Shown piece by piece: positions 10,745 to 21,672 of a stretch of 64,000 bases of DNA. Under the pieces are notes generated by a model. It had not been told where the DNA came from. It saw only the letters and a program-made list of their open reading frames with translations, and did not search any database. The stretch comes from Triatoma infestans (taxonomy: Eukaryota; Arthropoda; Insecta; Hemiptera; Reduviidae): NCBI GenBank assembly GCA_011037195.1, contig JAAEAF010014945.1, positions 24,044 through 88,043 of the forward strand, given 5' to 3'. How positions within the stretch are numbered: position 1 is the stretch's first letter; each line of letters opens with the position of its first letter. The translations under genes and the position numbers were made by a program.

Positions 10745-11586
10745 GTATACTAATCCTAAACCCTAACCTTACCGCATTCATACAACATGCACAACAGTAA
10801 ATAAATACAATCAACCCATGTTCACTCCGCCTAATCTACCCAACTATTGTTAATCCTTCTAGATAATGCCGCGGACGCAAATTCACTGTAAGCTTCATAA
10901 GCAAACTTGTTTTCCAATAACAGATCAAGATTCTCACTGTTTAGGCACACATGAAATCCAATCTTGCCCTATATATGCACTCCTAAGTCTTCATATAAAT
11001 GGCAGTTAAAGATTATGTGTTCCGCGGACTCACGCTCTCCACAGTGACACTGAAAATCATTTATAAGCCCCATATCATACTACTTTCCATTTAAAAGACC
11101 ATGCCCTGTCACCAATCGCGCTACAGCGTAAGAAAAATCTGAGGGAATCACTCTCCTGCCTCCAACAGCATCAGGAACAAAACGAAAGGTTGTCCTATCC
11201 TTAATCGAAGAAGCCCAACGAGATTTCAATTTCTCTAGTAAAATCCTCATCTATTTTTATTCTCTTCTGTTGGAATCTCCAGAGCTCAAAATCATAACTT
11301 TCTTCCTGAATAGGTAATGCCTCCACCGTTATAACGTAAAAGGAAAAATTTTTATGTTTTCTCACAAAATATCTAGCCGCTGATCTAACGACTTCCAAAT
11401 CTACAGGGAGACAGCCTGTGAGAACTTGTAGAGCCTCATTTGAAGTCGTTCTACTAAATCTGCCCGTTAATAATAAAACTGAGCGCTGGATTGCAGAAAG
11501 ATGGGTAACGATCACAGAGTTAGTGACCCTAGAATACCAAACCGACGCACCATACACAATTTGAGCAAGAAGGATACTCAAACTAT
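10745..11586 (-). pseudogene. R1-like LINE, C-terminal RNase H/zinc-knuckle region
   Basis: Reading on the minus strand: AQIVYGASVWYSRVTNS and ALQVLTGCLPVDLEV, which fit the segment after RT in R1/I-group LINEs. Then with frameshifts come FSYAVARLVTGHGLL and YDMGLINDFQCHCGERE with a downstream SAEHIIFNC, a C-x-C...H...C knuckle typical of the extreme C-terminus. A SINE-2 copy sits directly upstream (11587-11789). Frame breaks and stops make it a pseudogene. R1-like is inferred from motif order, not a tree. Confidence 0.7.
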
Positions 11587-11789
11587 GTTCATTGGCGCCC
11601 GGAGACTTCCCAGTGCACTGCCGGCTTCCGGATAGTGTTCTCTCGTCACAGTTAACACTGTCCATCACCAAACAGTGAGCTGTAGCAACCTACCTAGCAG
11701 ACCTAAACACCGGTTTAAGCAGCACAGCTGGACTGGAACCCGGGTCCTCCGCGTGGTAGTCCAGTGCGCTAACCACTGAGTTAATCCCT
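11587..11789 (-). mobile_element. SINE-2 copy
   Basis: Minus strand: head GGGATTAACTCAGTGG (A box), B box GGGTTCCAGTCC, then TCCAGCTGTGCTGC and the body with ACAGTGTTAACTGTGACGAG and GGGCGCCAATG near the end. The first base of the LINE remnant follows directly. No clear target duplication. Confidence 0.65.
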
Positions 11790-11804
11790 TTCCTAATTTG
11801 TAAA

Positions 11805-12100
11805 TTACTTACAAATGAAGTGTTTCTCTCTCTAACGTGACAAATTTTCTTTGAAGTGATTTTTTACACATTGTCCTAACATTATAAATAAACGTACTTT
11901 CCTTAGCAGGCAGAGAAGTGATTATGTACTGGCCCAACAGAGCGCACCAAAAGCTCGGAACCAATATTTTTTGAAATTTAACGCCACTAATTCCCGCAAA
12001 ACTAACCAAAATGATTTTTTTTGGTGGGAAAAATGTACAAATAAAAGTGATAGGTTTATATATCTGTACAGTGGAGCATTCCAAATTTGGAGTAGAAAAT
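11805..12100. repeat. Interspersed repeat shared with 56435-56690
   Basis: Shares AGGCAGAGAAGTGATT, TTTGAAATTTAACGCCA and AAATAAAAGTGATAGGTTT-type blocks with 56435-56690, and weaker traces with 7555-7620 and 50640-50710. AAGTGTTTCTCTCTCTA at one end is the reverse complement of TAGAGAGAGAAACACTT at the far end of the other copy, which may be terminal inverted repeats. Class unknown. Confidence 0.45.
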
Positions 12101-12299
12101 TGTTGTCCTTAGTTTGTTCGGCATATCCATTGCCTTTCAACGCTACTAGGCTATAAATTTGACGTTGGATCTTTCATTCGAATGTTTGGAAGGATCTATT
12201 GCTTCAAAATCATATGTTATAGTTTCATTTCGTTCTCTGGATATAAGGCTAATTCTGAGATATTATCTGAGCCAATAGAAGCATCTTTGGTTGAAGCCC

Positions 12300-12620
12300 A
12301 GAATTCAGTCCTGACACCAAATTTTTTGCCTTTACATTATTAAGAATGAACCCATTCTTCTGGGTTCTTTACTGGCGAGGGCTATAAATGCCTCCTTTAC
12401 ACCTCTGAATGATCGCCCAATGATGTTGATGCTGTCGGCATAGACGAGCAGCTGTACTGATTTATTGAATGTGGTGCTTCTGGTTTAGATGACTGATTCA
12501 CTTACTATTGTTTCTATGGCTAAATTAAACCGAAAATAAACTTTATCTGACTCTTTTCCTTGCTATATCCGCTTGTATTTCTGTATTGAAAGTTGAACAC
12601 CGAACATTATTCATCGTAAT
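12300..12620 (-). pseudogene. RTE-like LINE, RT motif C fragment
   Basis: Minus strand reads FNKSVQLLVYADSINIIGRS then VKEAFIALAS and RRMGS, the motif C block of the RTE-like family seen at 6430-7548 (LLAYADDLDIIARSLPAIKD). The second catalytic Asp of YADD is Ser here. Only about 100 residues remain, with frame breaks. Confidence 0.65.
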
Positions 12621-13387
12621 CTTCACGAGACTTACTAGTTTTCTTAGGATGCATAGAGCTTCCAAAACAAGTGTTTCCTACAATGAATCCTTTCTCTTGA
12701 TGTTACAAATCATGTAATAGTGGTAAACACATAAATACATTCTTCAGTAAAATGACGTCAAAATTTATAAAAAAATATATTTTGAAAATATAGCAAATAA
12801 AATATGAAAGGACAAAAGTGTTTTTTTCCTAAATTGTTTGGTTGAATAATGAAAATATTGAGAAAGTAGTAGAAGATCACTTGTTTACTGTAACTTGTCT
12901 ATTGGGATATATTTTGGTTGAATAATAAACACAAACACATAGTGACTTTGTATTTGTTTTAACAGCGGGTGGTACTGGATAGTATTGTTTAGGGGACGAA
13001 TGTTTGGATATTCTTTTTGGAAGAGTGTTGTAACGCGTTACTTTAAACATAAAATAAAGTAGTAAGGAAACACACACACTTTACTATCTGTTAAACTAGT
13101 GAATTATTACTTAGAAACTATAGTTTCGAAGTTTTTTTATCACTAGTTGTTGTTGTTTTGTTATTGAAATATAGCAGATATTTTGTAAATACCTACCTAT
13201 TAATGTCCGCTATAATAAAATTACTTATTAATATGTCTTTTAAAATGTGGTTAAATATTGGTTTACGTATTCAGATTTGTCATAAAATATTATATAGTTA
13301 ACGGTATCATACAATTTATTAAAATGGCTCTTAATAAGCAAGCATCATGTTATAGATTAGATTATTCAAGTGATATTGAGCTGTCTG
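12621..13387. other. AT-rich intergenic DNA, nothing recognised
   Basis: No supported gene. A 66-residue open frame at 12877-13077 (minus) has no motif. Confidence 0.45.
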
Positions 13388-13506
13388 TGATCCGGAGCCT
13401 CCTCACTGTCAGTCCATCACCGGGCTGAACCGAAAATCTAAGGGCAGCGCTGCTGGACTCGAAACCGGAACCTAGTCCAATGCGCTACCACTGAACTAAT
13501 CTCCTC
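13388..13506 (-). repeat. SINE-1 partial copy
   Basis: Head and part of the body of SINE-1 on the minus strand: AGTTCAGTGGTAGCGCATTG (A box) and GGTTTCGAGTCCAGC (B box), then a shortened body. No 5' module, no tail and no duplication found. Confidence 0.55.
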
Positions 13507-13669
13507 CCTATAAAGTTATAAATTCCCACAAAAAAATTTAAAATAAATTTCACGGGAAAAGTATTTCAAATGTAATCCTGTATAACTTCAAAGAAAATGT
13601 TGTAGCCGTTTTTTTAAAATAAAAAAAAAACAATTGTAAAGACATTCAGTAAATTTGCTACATGGTTTT

Positions 13670-13863
13670 GAACTCTCGAAAAAAATGTTTTAAATGAATG
13701 TTTGATAAATTCGCTAAAAACATTTCTTTCGAAATTTTTTGTTATTTTATTCACACAAACATCAAGTTCTCGAAAAAAAAATGTTTTTAGTGAATGTTTT
13801 ATAAATTCGCTAAAACCATTTCTTTCGAGACACAACATTAAGTTTGTGTGAATAAAATAACCC
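13670..13863. repeat. Compact direct plus inverted repeats
   Basis: Two ~65-bp direct repeats (about 13671-13735 and 13765-13830) share AAATTCGCTAAAA and CATTTCTTTCGA. Around the second one, TTATTTTATTCACACAAAC (13742-13760) recurs inverted as GTTTGTGTGAATAAAATAA (about 13843-13861). No coding content; origin unknown. Confidence 0.6.
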
Positions 13864-13898
13864 AAAAAAAAAAAAAAAATGTCGCAGTATGACCAAAT

Positions 13899-14075
13899 AT
13901 GATATCCCGTGTATCCAAAGAGAGTATCCGTAGCAGAGAAAGAGAGACAAAATGGAAGGACCACTCTCTCGGACTAGAGTGGAAGAAACCACATAAATAC
14001 AGCGAAGGGAAACAGTTATGGAAACAGTTCATACAAATGAGGTCACTCGCCAGTCATGACGTGTCATCCACCATC
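13899..14075 (+). repeat. LTR-A fragment
   Basis: Matches the first half of LTR-A: GAGAGTATCCGTAGCAGAG, then GGACCACTCTCTCGGACTAG, the TATA-like CACATAAATACAGCG and CATACAAATGAGGTCACTCG. It has the GTATCC variant also seen in the opposite-strand copy at 14781-15094. Directly fused to a RepX fragment. Confidence 0.65.
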
Positions 14076-14084
14076 TCATCTGGC

Positions 14085-14370
14085 ACAATGATTTCTGTTT
14101 CAAAATCTATCAACCGAAAGTGCAATTTACTATAATCTTTATTTCTCAATTTTTAGCGATTTTCTCGAAAATAATTCCAACGATTTTCTTCGAACAAAAA
14201 AGTTATATCAAAATCGAAAAAAAAAACAACGCGTGATGCTCAATTAGTATTCCATCAACTGCAATTATAACTCATTGAATAGTTTTTTCCGGTTTTTTGC
14301 ATTTTTTTAAAAATGATTTTCAACGAATTTTTTTATTAAACTTCGTATGCTATCTCATACGAAATTGCGA
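14085..14370 (+). repeat. RepX fragment
   Basis: Carries the RepX phrases ATCAACCGAAAGTGCAATTT, TTAGCGATTTTCTCGAAAAT and CCAACGATTTTCTTCG. Divergent from the full copies at 17333, 33884 and 45548. Confidence 0.5.
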
Positions 14371-14780
14371 TTAATTTCATTTGAAATATTCTTTTAGGAA
14401 AATTGATTTTAAAAAGATTTTATAGGTGGGAGCTGCTCCCTTAGCTTTCCACTTAAAAAAGCCACTGTAGAAATTTATGTTGCTACCATTGTATTATTTA
14501 GATATTATTTTAAGATACTGTTAAAACATAGCTACAATTTCAAATTTGGAGAAAATGGGCCTAAATTGGAAGCGCGACTTTACAGAATAAATTTCTGTGT
14601 TGTTTATTTAATTTTTCTCAGTAGAAACTCTTATCAAATTTTCATTAAACAGGAAATAATAGCAACACATATCAATTTTAATTGAAATATTTCACTTGCA
14701 AAACTGGATTTAGTGTGTCCTGGGAAGATCCGTGACATTTAATTCTAGTATTATCCGAATGAATGCGCTTTATTCTCGGC
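14371..14780. other. AT-rich DNA between an inverted LTR-A pair
   Basis: Nothing recognised. It lies between the plus-strand LTR-A fragment at 13899 and the minus-strand copy at 14781. Confidence 0.4.
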
Positions 14781-15094
14781 TATAATAGGGTTGATGAAGG
14801 AGAGAAATGGTCTGGTTTGAATGAATTAAAAAAATATGGTTAACACTGTATAATATAGTAAGTGACATATATGACTGCCTGGATTTTACGATTGAAAATG
14901 GTAGAGTATGGTAGGTGATAAAGGGTAATGACACGTAGTGACTGGTGAGTGACCTCACTTGTATGAACTGTGTTCCATAACTGTTTCTTAGTCGTTGTAT
15001 TTATGTGGTTTCTCCCACTCTAATCCAAGAGAGTGGTCCTGTCATTTCTGTCTCTCTTTCTCTGCTACGGATACTCTCTTTGGATACTATTTCA
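14781..15094 (-). mobile_element. LTR-A, solo copy
   Basis: Complete or nearly complete LTR on the minus strand, from TGAAATAGTATCCAAAGAGA at 15094 to CCCTATTATA at 14781, with GGGAGAAACCACATAAATAC in between. No TTGGTGG after its 3' end, so it is not attached to an internal region. Flanking duplication not evident. Confidence 0.65.
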
Positions 15095-15361
15095 TGGGCT
15101 ATAACGTAAATCATATTCTAACTATGTCCAGAGAACTAACATTATATTAACTGCAATCAGATAAAGATGTGATCCTACATGCTCTGTTTCTCTCTCTTAA
15201 AAACACCTTATACAAAAGCGGATACAACATACGTATATATACAAAAATCTTCGTTAAAAATATTTTTTTAAAATTTTTTTTATTTAAGGAACATTTCGGT
15301 TGAAGTAACACTTCGGTGTTTCAGTTGAAAACTATATTGTGAAAATTTGTCAAGTAAATAT

Positions 15362-15760
15362 TGTAACGCATCCAGTGGTGCTATCTAGGAGAGGAAATAG
15401 GAACCTCAAGTTCTCTTAGTGGCCGGTAGGAAGCATTGGCGACGCGTTCTAGTTCTTTCTGCAAGGATTGAGAAGATTCTAAAAGATTTTCCACCGGTAT
15501 AAATAGAGGGACCACAGAGAATTGAAAGAGTTTTCTTGTTATAAACTAAGTGTACGTTTGTGAAAAGTGTATAAAAAGTGAACAAAGTGAACTTGTATGG
15601 TTTAAACTGTGAATTAATTATTATTATTAAGTGTTGTGTTTATAATTTATTGTGTAAAACCATAAATTGGTGTTTTTCTTATTGACGTTTAGAGTATTTT
15701 ATCTAAACGAACCCACTTGAAACTAGTTGCAGTAGCTAGTTTAGAGGGAAAAACGTTACA
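15362..15760 (+). mobile_element. LTR-B solo LTR with ATAT duplication
   Basis: A 399-bp unit that begins TGTAACGCATCCAGTGGTG and ends AAAACGTTACA, flanked on both sides by ATAT. A TATA box lies in GGTATAAATAGAGGGACC. Terminal inverted bases TGTAACG/CGTTACA support an LTR. The second copy, 39032-39417, has the same ends and also sits in ATAT. Neither copy has a recognisable internal region, so both are solo LTRs, presumably gypsy-type (4-bp duplication). Confidence 0.75.
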
Positions 15761-16699
15761 ATATTATTTCCCTTCACGGCGAAGTAAAAAATGTCTAGAA
15801 GAGCAACTTAAATTGGAAGACTAAATGAATTTTCTCCTAATAATTTTTCCCTTAAGAAATTCAAAAGAAGGATATTATAGATTTTTAAACCACATTTGAC
15901 TTTAAATCCTGGGAAAGTTTAATTTAATACTTGTTACAAAGTAAAGATAAAATACAAGCCAATTTTTTTGGACATTAATATAAACAGTGATAAATAATGT
16001 TAATTCTTAATGATATAACCAAAAATTACATGTTAAAAAAAAGATGAACACGTTATCGTATAAACAGACAATTATATCGCAATTATTGCAAAGCGGTTAG
16101 GTAACATATCGTTTAATAGTGGCCTAATTTGAAATTAAAGCAACCGACAATGAAAATGTTATCTAAGTTCAATATTTGGTATAATAATATAACAATTAAG
16201 ATTTTAAATATGGTTGTTTACGACTGTTTTATGAAACGATATCATATTTTTAGTATTATTTTATACTGAATAGTAGAATTTGTTAAATTCAGATTCAGCA
16301 GATGTTTTAGTTAAATAAAAAAAAAACAATCGGAATTTCTTAAACATTTTTGTATGATTTGCACAAATTATTTAAAGAAGGATTAATTGCAAAAATCAAG
16401 GAAAAGTATTTTTCTAAAAAAAAATCCAGAGGCCTAAACCATCCATATATGGTTTCAAATAAAAGGGATTTGGTTTTGAATTCTGAGAAAGCCATTCACA
16501 ACCCAAATTGTAATCACCATCAAATTTGTTGGCCTCAACAGTTCCAATAGCAGCCGTCATAGCGCTAGCACTGAGCCTTCAAGCGCATATCAACTACGCA
16601 TTCCTTCCCTATCACGCCAATACAACAATATATTCGCAATGTAAGATGTATGAGCCTCTGGAAAAATCAATAATTATTACTTTCTTTTCTTTCTCTAAG
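15761..16699. other. AT-rich DNA downstream of LTR-B
   Basis: No gene recognised. The last ~200 bases (16500-16699) may be the 3' untranslated continuation of the Penelope-type remnant on the minus strand. Confidence 0.4.
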
Positions 16700-16982
16700 C
16701 AGGTTCAGTCATGTCTTGCTCAGACAGGGTCCATCAAGTGAACAGTTATCTAGTTCAATTTCTACTACCTCCTTAAACTCAACCGTAATATGATGTCCCG
16801 AAACCTTTATTGTGTGCCCAATTGTTGGACGAGTGTACTGCAAGTGCAGACTTTTCTGTTTTGTTATATGTTTGACACCTTATAAGTGTTCTTTATAGCA
16901 TGTTGTGACTAACCTTCTAGTCTGTCCTATATACCTACTTATCTCCATAGTTGCAAGAAATCAAATAGTCACCACTTTTTGT
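16700..16982 (-). pseudogene. Penelope-like element GIY-YIG endonuclease fragment
   Basis: One minus-strand frame holds the whole fragment with two or three internal stops. It opens KSGDYLISCNYGDK, then after a stop VYIGQTRRLVTTCYKEHL, then HITKQKSLHLQYT, IGHTIKVSG and VVEIELDNCSLDG. The DYLISC and VYIGQTRR blocks occupy the GIY and YIG positions. The following KEH and GHTI match the order in the C-terminal endonuclease of Penelope-like retroelements. The first motif has Asp where Gly-Ile/Val is usual. No RT domain was found upstream. The in-frame stops show it is dead. It proves that Penelope-type elements were active in this genome. Confidence 0.75.
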
Positions 16983-17332
16983 AATAAAAGATTGCAATTT
17001 TATAATTATATTAGTTACAGATAGAGAAAGTTATGAAACTGTTTAACATCCAGAAATTATAATGTTTATTTTTTCATTACGTATACAGTTAAGTTTAGTT
17101 AATAAAAATTCCACGTTAAATGGAAATTTGCAATAAAATTATTTTGATAATTACTATGAGATAGAGAAAAATCATATGATCATGTTCATATAAGATTTTT
17201 TTTTTTAAATAATTTGTTCTTATACAATATTCTTGTTGCAGTTTTATAACGCATGAAATAAAGTTATGAGAAAAATTAACGCAATTTAATTCTCTTTTCT
17301 TGCCCATATTATCATAAATTAATTATTGAATT

Positions 17333-18430
17333 ACTTTCTCTTATTCTTACTTAATAAGAGGAAGTATTGTAATCGTTTCAAATTTTCGATATTCAGTTTT
17401 CACCGGAAATGTCCATTTTGAAGTCCCTTGAGTCCAAAAAAGTGGTTTATAGTAAATGGTCTGTGTGCGTGTGCGTGCGTGTGTGCGTGTGTATATGCAC
17501 GTATGTGAACAGCATAGCTCCAAAACGAAAAACCGTAGAAAGTTGAAACATTGATATTCCGTTTAGGTATCATCATGGGATCTGACAGTACCTTATCCGT
17601 CAAAATTTCTCAACCGGAAATACCACTTTACTAGTTATGATTTTCTTAAAAATGGCTCCAGCGATTTTCTTTAAACCTGGCATATCAACTAGACATACAA
17701 AGAACTCTTTAATAGTTTTTTTTTTTTTTACGTTTTAGCGATTTTCTCAAAAATGGCTCCAACGATTTTCTTTAAACTTGGTATATCAACTACACATACT
17801 AACAGCTACAACTTTTATTTGAAACATTTCTCCGAGAAAATTCATGTAAGGGCACTTTTGGGGGAGGGGTGGTGTTAGTTTTCCTCTAAAATGCTATTTC
17901 AGTTTATTAAACAATTCTGTCATCTAAATAATGTTAATTAGAATTAAATATGTTGTTGAAATTCCGAGTTTTAAAAAAATTGGATAACCGAAAGTGCGTT
18001 TACTTCACCACTTTACTAAATGATTTTTTCCACTTTTTCGCTTTTTGCTCAAAAATGGCTCGGACGATTTTTTTGAAACATCCTATATAAACTACACACA
18101 CAAAAATGTACAACTTTTATTTAAAACATTTGTCTGGAAAAATCCATTTAAGGGCACTATTTGGGGGAGGGTTGGGATTATGTTTTTCTCTAAAGTGCCA
18201 TCATGGTTGATTATACAATTCTATCATTAAAATACAATTAATTAGAAATAAATAGATGGCCAAAATTCCGAGTTTCAAGAAAATAAGTAAACCGGAAGTG
18301 CGCTTTTAGTGAACTTTTTTTTTCAGTTTTCGACGAATTTCAATAAATCAGGTACACAAACTATGAAATTTGTCAATTATAATTTTGAGAACTGTAGTAA
18401 GAGAAAGTTGTGTGAGTGTTTCACACCAGA
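17333..18430 (+). repeat. RepX copy 1 (modular non-coding repeat)
   Basis: About 1.1 kb. It begins CTTACTTAATAAGAGGAAGT, carries a (GT)-rich microsatellite near 17461-17500, then two ~300-bp tandem modules, each containing GATTTTCTCAAAAATGGCTC, TTCATTTAAGGGCAC-type and AATTCCGAGTTT phrases. It ends AGTAAGAGAAAGTTGTGTGA then the short hairpin GTGTGAGTGTTTCACAC and a T run. No protein is encoded. Full copies at 33884 and 45548 have the same order. Element class not identified. Confidence 0.7.
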
Positions 18431-18799
18431 TTTTTTTTTATTTTTAATTAACAGATAATTCTTATAATTGACTTTCCAAGGTTTTATATTTATATTGTTT
18501 TATTTTTATTATCAGTTTATTGAAATTATATCCCAAAATAGCACTAATTATTTTGTCATTCGAAAGTTTGGAGAAATTTAAAAAAATATAGTATCTACTA
18601 TTAAATAATTAATTTGTGTACCATTGTTTTTAAAATTTCAAAATAAAAATAAGATGAAAATATGATTCAAAATGACCAGTAACTACTTATATTGCGAATC
18701 ATATTATATTAAATTAATAATTGTAAAAAAAAAATAAAAAAAAATAGACGATTTCAGATAAAATGAATTGTTCTAAATAAAATTACGCGATAATATTAC

Positions 18800-18837
<38 letters not shown>

Positions 18838-19256
18838 TCTTAATATTGCAATAAAACTAACCAACCCTGACTAATTACTAAAGATATTATAGTAAAAACA
18901 AAATGATTTCTACAATTAATAGTAATTGAATGAATTTCTAATAATTTATAAATAATTGAATAAAAATATTTGGATATGTAAACAAAATAACCCGTAGTCT
19001 GTTAAGGTTATCGTTCACAATGATAACCTTTCTCTTGAATTCAATTGCCCTTTATAGAAATGAAATAAGTAAACAAATTTCATTTTATATTGAATTATTA
19101 TTTAGTAAAATATAGCATTCTCAAAAGTTTAAAAATAATAGTTGAAAATAAATGTACCTAATATACGTAAATATATAAAAAAAATATTTGCAGTGGATGA
19201 CTTTATGGCTTGGGGTAGAGAGAGGCGACACCTAAAAATAATCCGAGAATTCGTTG
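18431..19256. other. AT-rich DNA with (AAT)n microsatellite
   Basis: A clean AAT trinucleotide run lies at about 18798-18837. Nothing else recognised. Confidence 0.55.
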
Positions 19257-19262
19257 ACATTA

Positions 19263-19588
19263 TATAATGGGGTTTTTGAGGAGAGAAATTAGGTTTGATT
19301 AAATGAACGAGATATGCTGACACTAATATTATGTAGCTAAGTTTACACTAACTGCACTGGACTTTATAATGAAAATGATAGAATGAATAGTGAGAATAGA
19401 GATATGACATGATGCGACGACTGCTGTATAGTTGTTGTATATGATAGATTTTTTAGATAGATTCCCACTGGCTCATGTACACAGGTTCTCCCACTCTAGC
19501 CTGTCTAAGTCAGAGAGTAGTCTCTGTTAAACAGAGCGGGCCTCTCTTCTCTCTGCTGTGGTTGCATTATCTTTGCGATACTATTACA
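19263..19588 (-). mobile_element. LTR-A subfamily solo LTR with target duplication
   Basis: Minus strand from TGTAATAGTATCGCAAAGAT (19588) to CCCCATTATA (19263). Flanked by ACATTA on both sides (19257-19262 and 19589-19594); if two bases belong to the LTR the duplication is ACAT, matching the 4 bp seen at 5043. Divergent from the 5047 copy in the middle and close to 42138-42424, so these two form a subfamily. Confidence 0.7.
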
Positions 19589-19680
19589 ACATTATGGATA
19601 TACACCATAAGTATAAAGATCTTCACAGTGTAATAATTACCGATTTTCCCGGAATATTACTTGAGCTATAATAAAGTACC

Positions 19681-19895
19681 TATGGAAGGGAATAGCTAAG
19701 TGGTTAGCGTACTGGACTCCCTCGCTATCCTTAGATTTTTTCTTCCTAGAAGCCTCTACAGATCACTGTCCGGTGACAGACAGTGTTGGTGTAACGAGAG
19801 AACACTGTCCAAAGTCTGGCCGTACTCTGAAAAGGCTAAGGGCACCAATGACCATAGATGTTAACGCGCCTTAAATTAAAAAAAAAAAAAAAAAT
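19681..19895 (+). mobile_element. SINE-2 copy with poly-A and target duplication
   Basis: Head GGGAATAGCTAAGTGGTTAG (A box), body TTTTTCTTCCTAGAAGCCTC, end GATGTTAACGCGCCTTAAAT followed by an A run. The 7-bp AAGTACC flanks it (19674-19680 and 19896-19902). The B-box region is deleted, so this copy could not be transcribed from its own promoter. Confidence 0.7.
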
Positions 19896-19902
19896 AAGTA
19901 CC

Positions 19903-20814
19903 ATTCTCAAATAAACAATGAAATCGAGACAACAGACCTTTTGGCGTTACTACATTATTAAATCATATTTTGTTTGAGAACTAGTGTTACTGGCTTCTTT
20001 TTTTTTAATAACGTAATATATTTTACCTATTTATATAGAGATTAGGATGCTATGTATTTTGAAGCAACCTTGTAAATCTGGACAACTTCACTTATTTTAG
20101 GTACATATTTGAAATTATTACAGCTCTGATGGATTCTTTCATCTAATTGGTGACACATAATTGTCCAATATACTTCTTTCCATAATCGTAGAACCTCCCG
20201 TAATGTAAATTTTGACAATTCAGACTGTTAATAAGCCGATTTCTATTTTCCAATAAATTTATTCGGACTCATATAAAATAAATATCATTCGTAAATAACG
20301 AAGTTTAATATTTTTTGATGATTTACCAAATCTATATTTTTTAAAAAAGGTGGTTTCAACAATCAACATCAGCATCCTTGCAAATTCCATTCTGAACCAT
20401 AATTTCTAATTCGTTATATACTTTACCATATAATTATTTCTTTAGATTCTTTCTTCAAAGTCAAAGCGCACTTTATTTTCTGATAAGAAATGCTCACACA
20501 ATTTTCTCTTACTAATATTAATGACAATATTTGCGCAAACATGGATTTTTACAAAGTCCAACGGTCTTCAATATTACATCTAAACGATATATTTATGAGG
20601 AAAGTGTGGTCTTTTAACTCCCTTCCCCAGAACATTTCTTGGAAATTAACCCAGATTCCAAAGTGGGGGAAAAAAAATTCCAAAGCATAACATTGTTAAT
20701 TTTTTAAGGATTCAAAATATGTGATCATTTTCTTCTTCTTTTTTAAGCTACCGAAATAAAAGATTTCAAAACCAACTTTCTTATTTCAAATTGGATCACA
20801 TATTTAACGAATTA
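19903..20814. other. AT-rich intergenic DNA, nothing recognised
   Basis: No gene or repeat supported. Confidence 0.45.
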
Positions 20815-20823
20815 TTAAGGTAG

Positions 20824-21102
20824 AGTCCTCAAGCGTTGGTCTAGTAGCGGCTAGTGCCCTCCTCGTTTTTGGTGCAACAATTCGGGGTTTTCGATGTCCG
20901 TGAGGGTAAAGTCGCTGTTGACCCAGCATCGTGAGAAAATTGTGGGAAGCTACAAGTTGGTAGCGCAATTAGTTAGCGAAGGCCGAAACTAAACGGTGAG
21001 GGAACCGCGGCGTGCTTACCACACGCCCCTTTATACAAATCGCCGTCTGGTAAGCTTTGGCCCATCACAGGCTGTTGCGCCGTAGGTTTTATTTTCATTT
21101 AT
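20824..21102 (+). mobile_element. SINE-3, distinct GC-richer SINE candidate with 9-bp duplication
   Basis: A 279-bp block, clearly richer in G+C than its surroundings, flanked by TTAAGGTAG at 20815-20823 and 21103-21111. Near its start it has TTGGTCTAGTAGCGGCTAGT (A-box-like) and about 45 nt later GGGGTTTTCGATGTCC (B-box-like). Not related to SINE-1 or SINE-2. It ends GTTTTATTTTCATTTA. The duplication and promoter layout support a SINE; only one copy is in the window. Confidence 0.55.
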
Positions 21103-21269
21103 TTAAGGTAGTTTTTTTTTTTGTCATAATGAAAAGTGGTTATTGAACGAAAAAAAAAACATTAATTATTCGGTGAGATATTCAATATTAAATATAAGAA
21201 TTCTTTGTTTTGGTTTTATAGTCAAATAAAGCCAAAACATATTTATATTAATAAATTATTATTCAAACT

Positions 21270-21400
21270 ATCATTAAATAAGCACCAACACGCCATTTTG
21301 GTCCAGTTTTCATTGACTGCATTCTTACGGAATCAGGACGGATTTCTTCGCAGGCTACAGAAATTCTTTCTTTAAGTTCTAACCTATTTGTGATGACTGT
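21270..21400 (-). pseudogene. Possible mariner/Tc-type transposase C-terminal scrap
   Basis: Minus strand reads NRLELKERISVACEEIRPDS then VRMQSM and GPKWRVGA. An L-x2-RI-x-AC-x-EI-x-PD pattern like this is usual near the C-terminus of some mariner-type transposases. Only about 40 residues; no catalytic residues and no inverted repeats found. Confidence 0.35.
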
Positions 21401-21470
21401 ACTAACCTATTTTTTTTTGGAATCATAAATTCAATTGGTATTTAAGAATAATGGCGCTTAATAGTTTTTT

Positions 21471-21672
21471 TTTAAAGGTGCGTCAACATATATGGTCATT
21501 GGCGCCCGGAGTTTTCTCAGTGCACTGTCGGCCTGGCCTCCAGGTTGAACGAGTGTTCTCTCGTTACAAAAATCACTGTCCATAACTAGAGCTATAGAGA
21601 CAACCAAGAAGAGAAAAATGTAAGGGCAGCTACGCTCGACTAGAACCCGGGACCTCTGCGTGGAAGTTAATC
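21471..21672 (-). mobile_element. SINE-2 copy
   Basis: Minus strand: B box GGGTTCTAGTCGAGC preceded by a damaged head, body TTTTTCTCTTCTTGG, GGGCGCCAATGACCATATAT and the end TGTTGACGCACCTTTAAAAA. Flanking duplication not clear. Confidence 0.6.
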
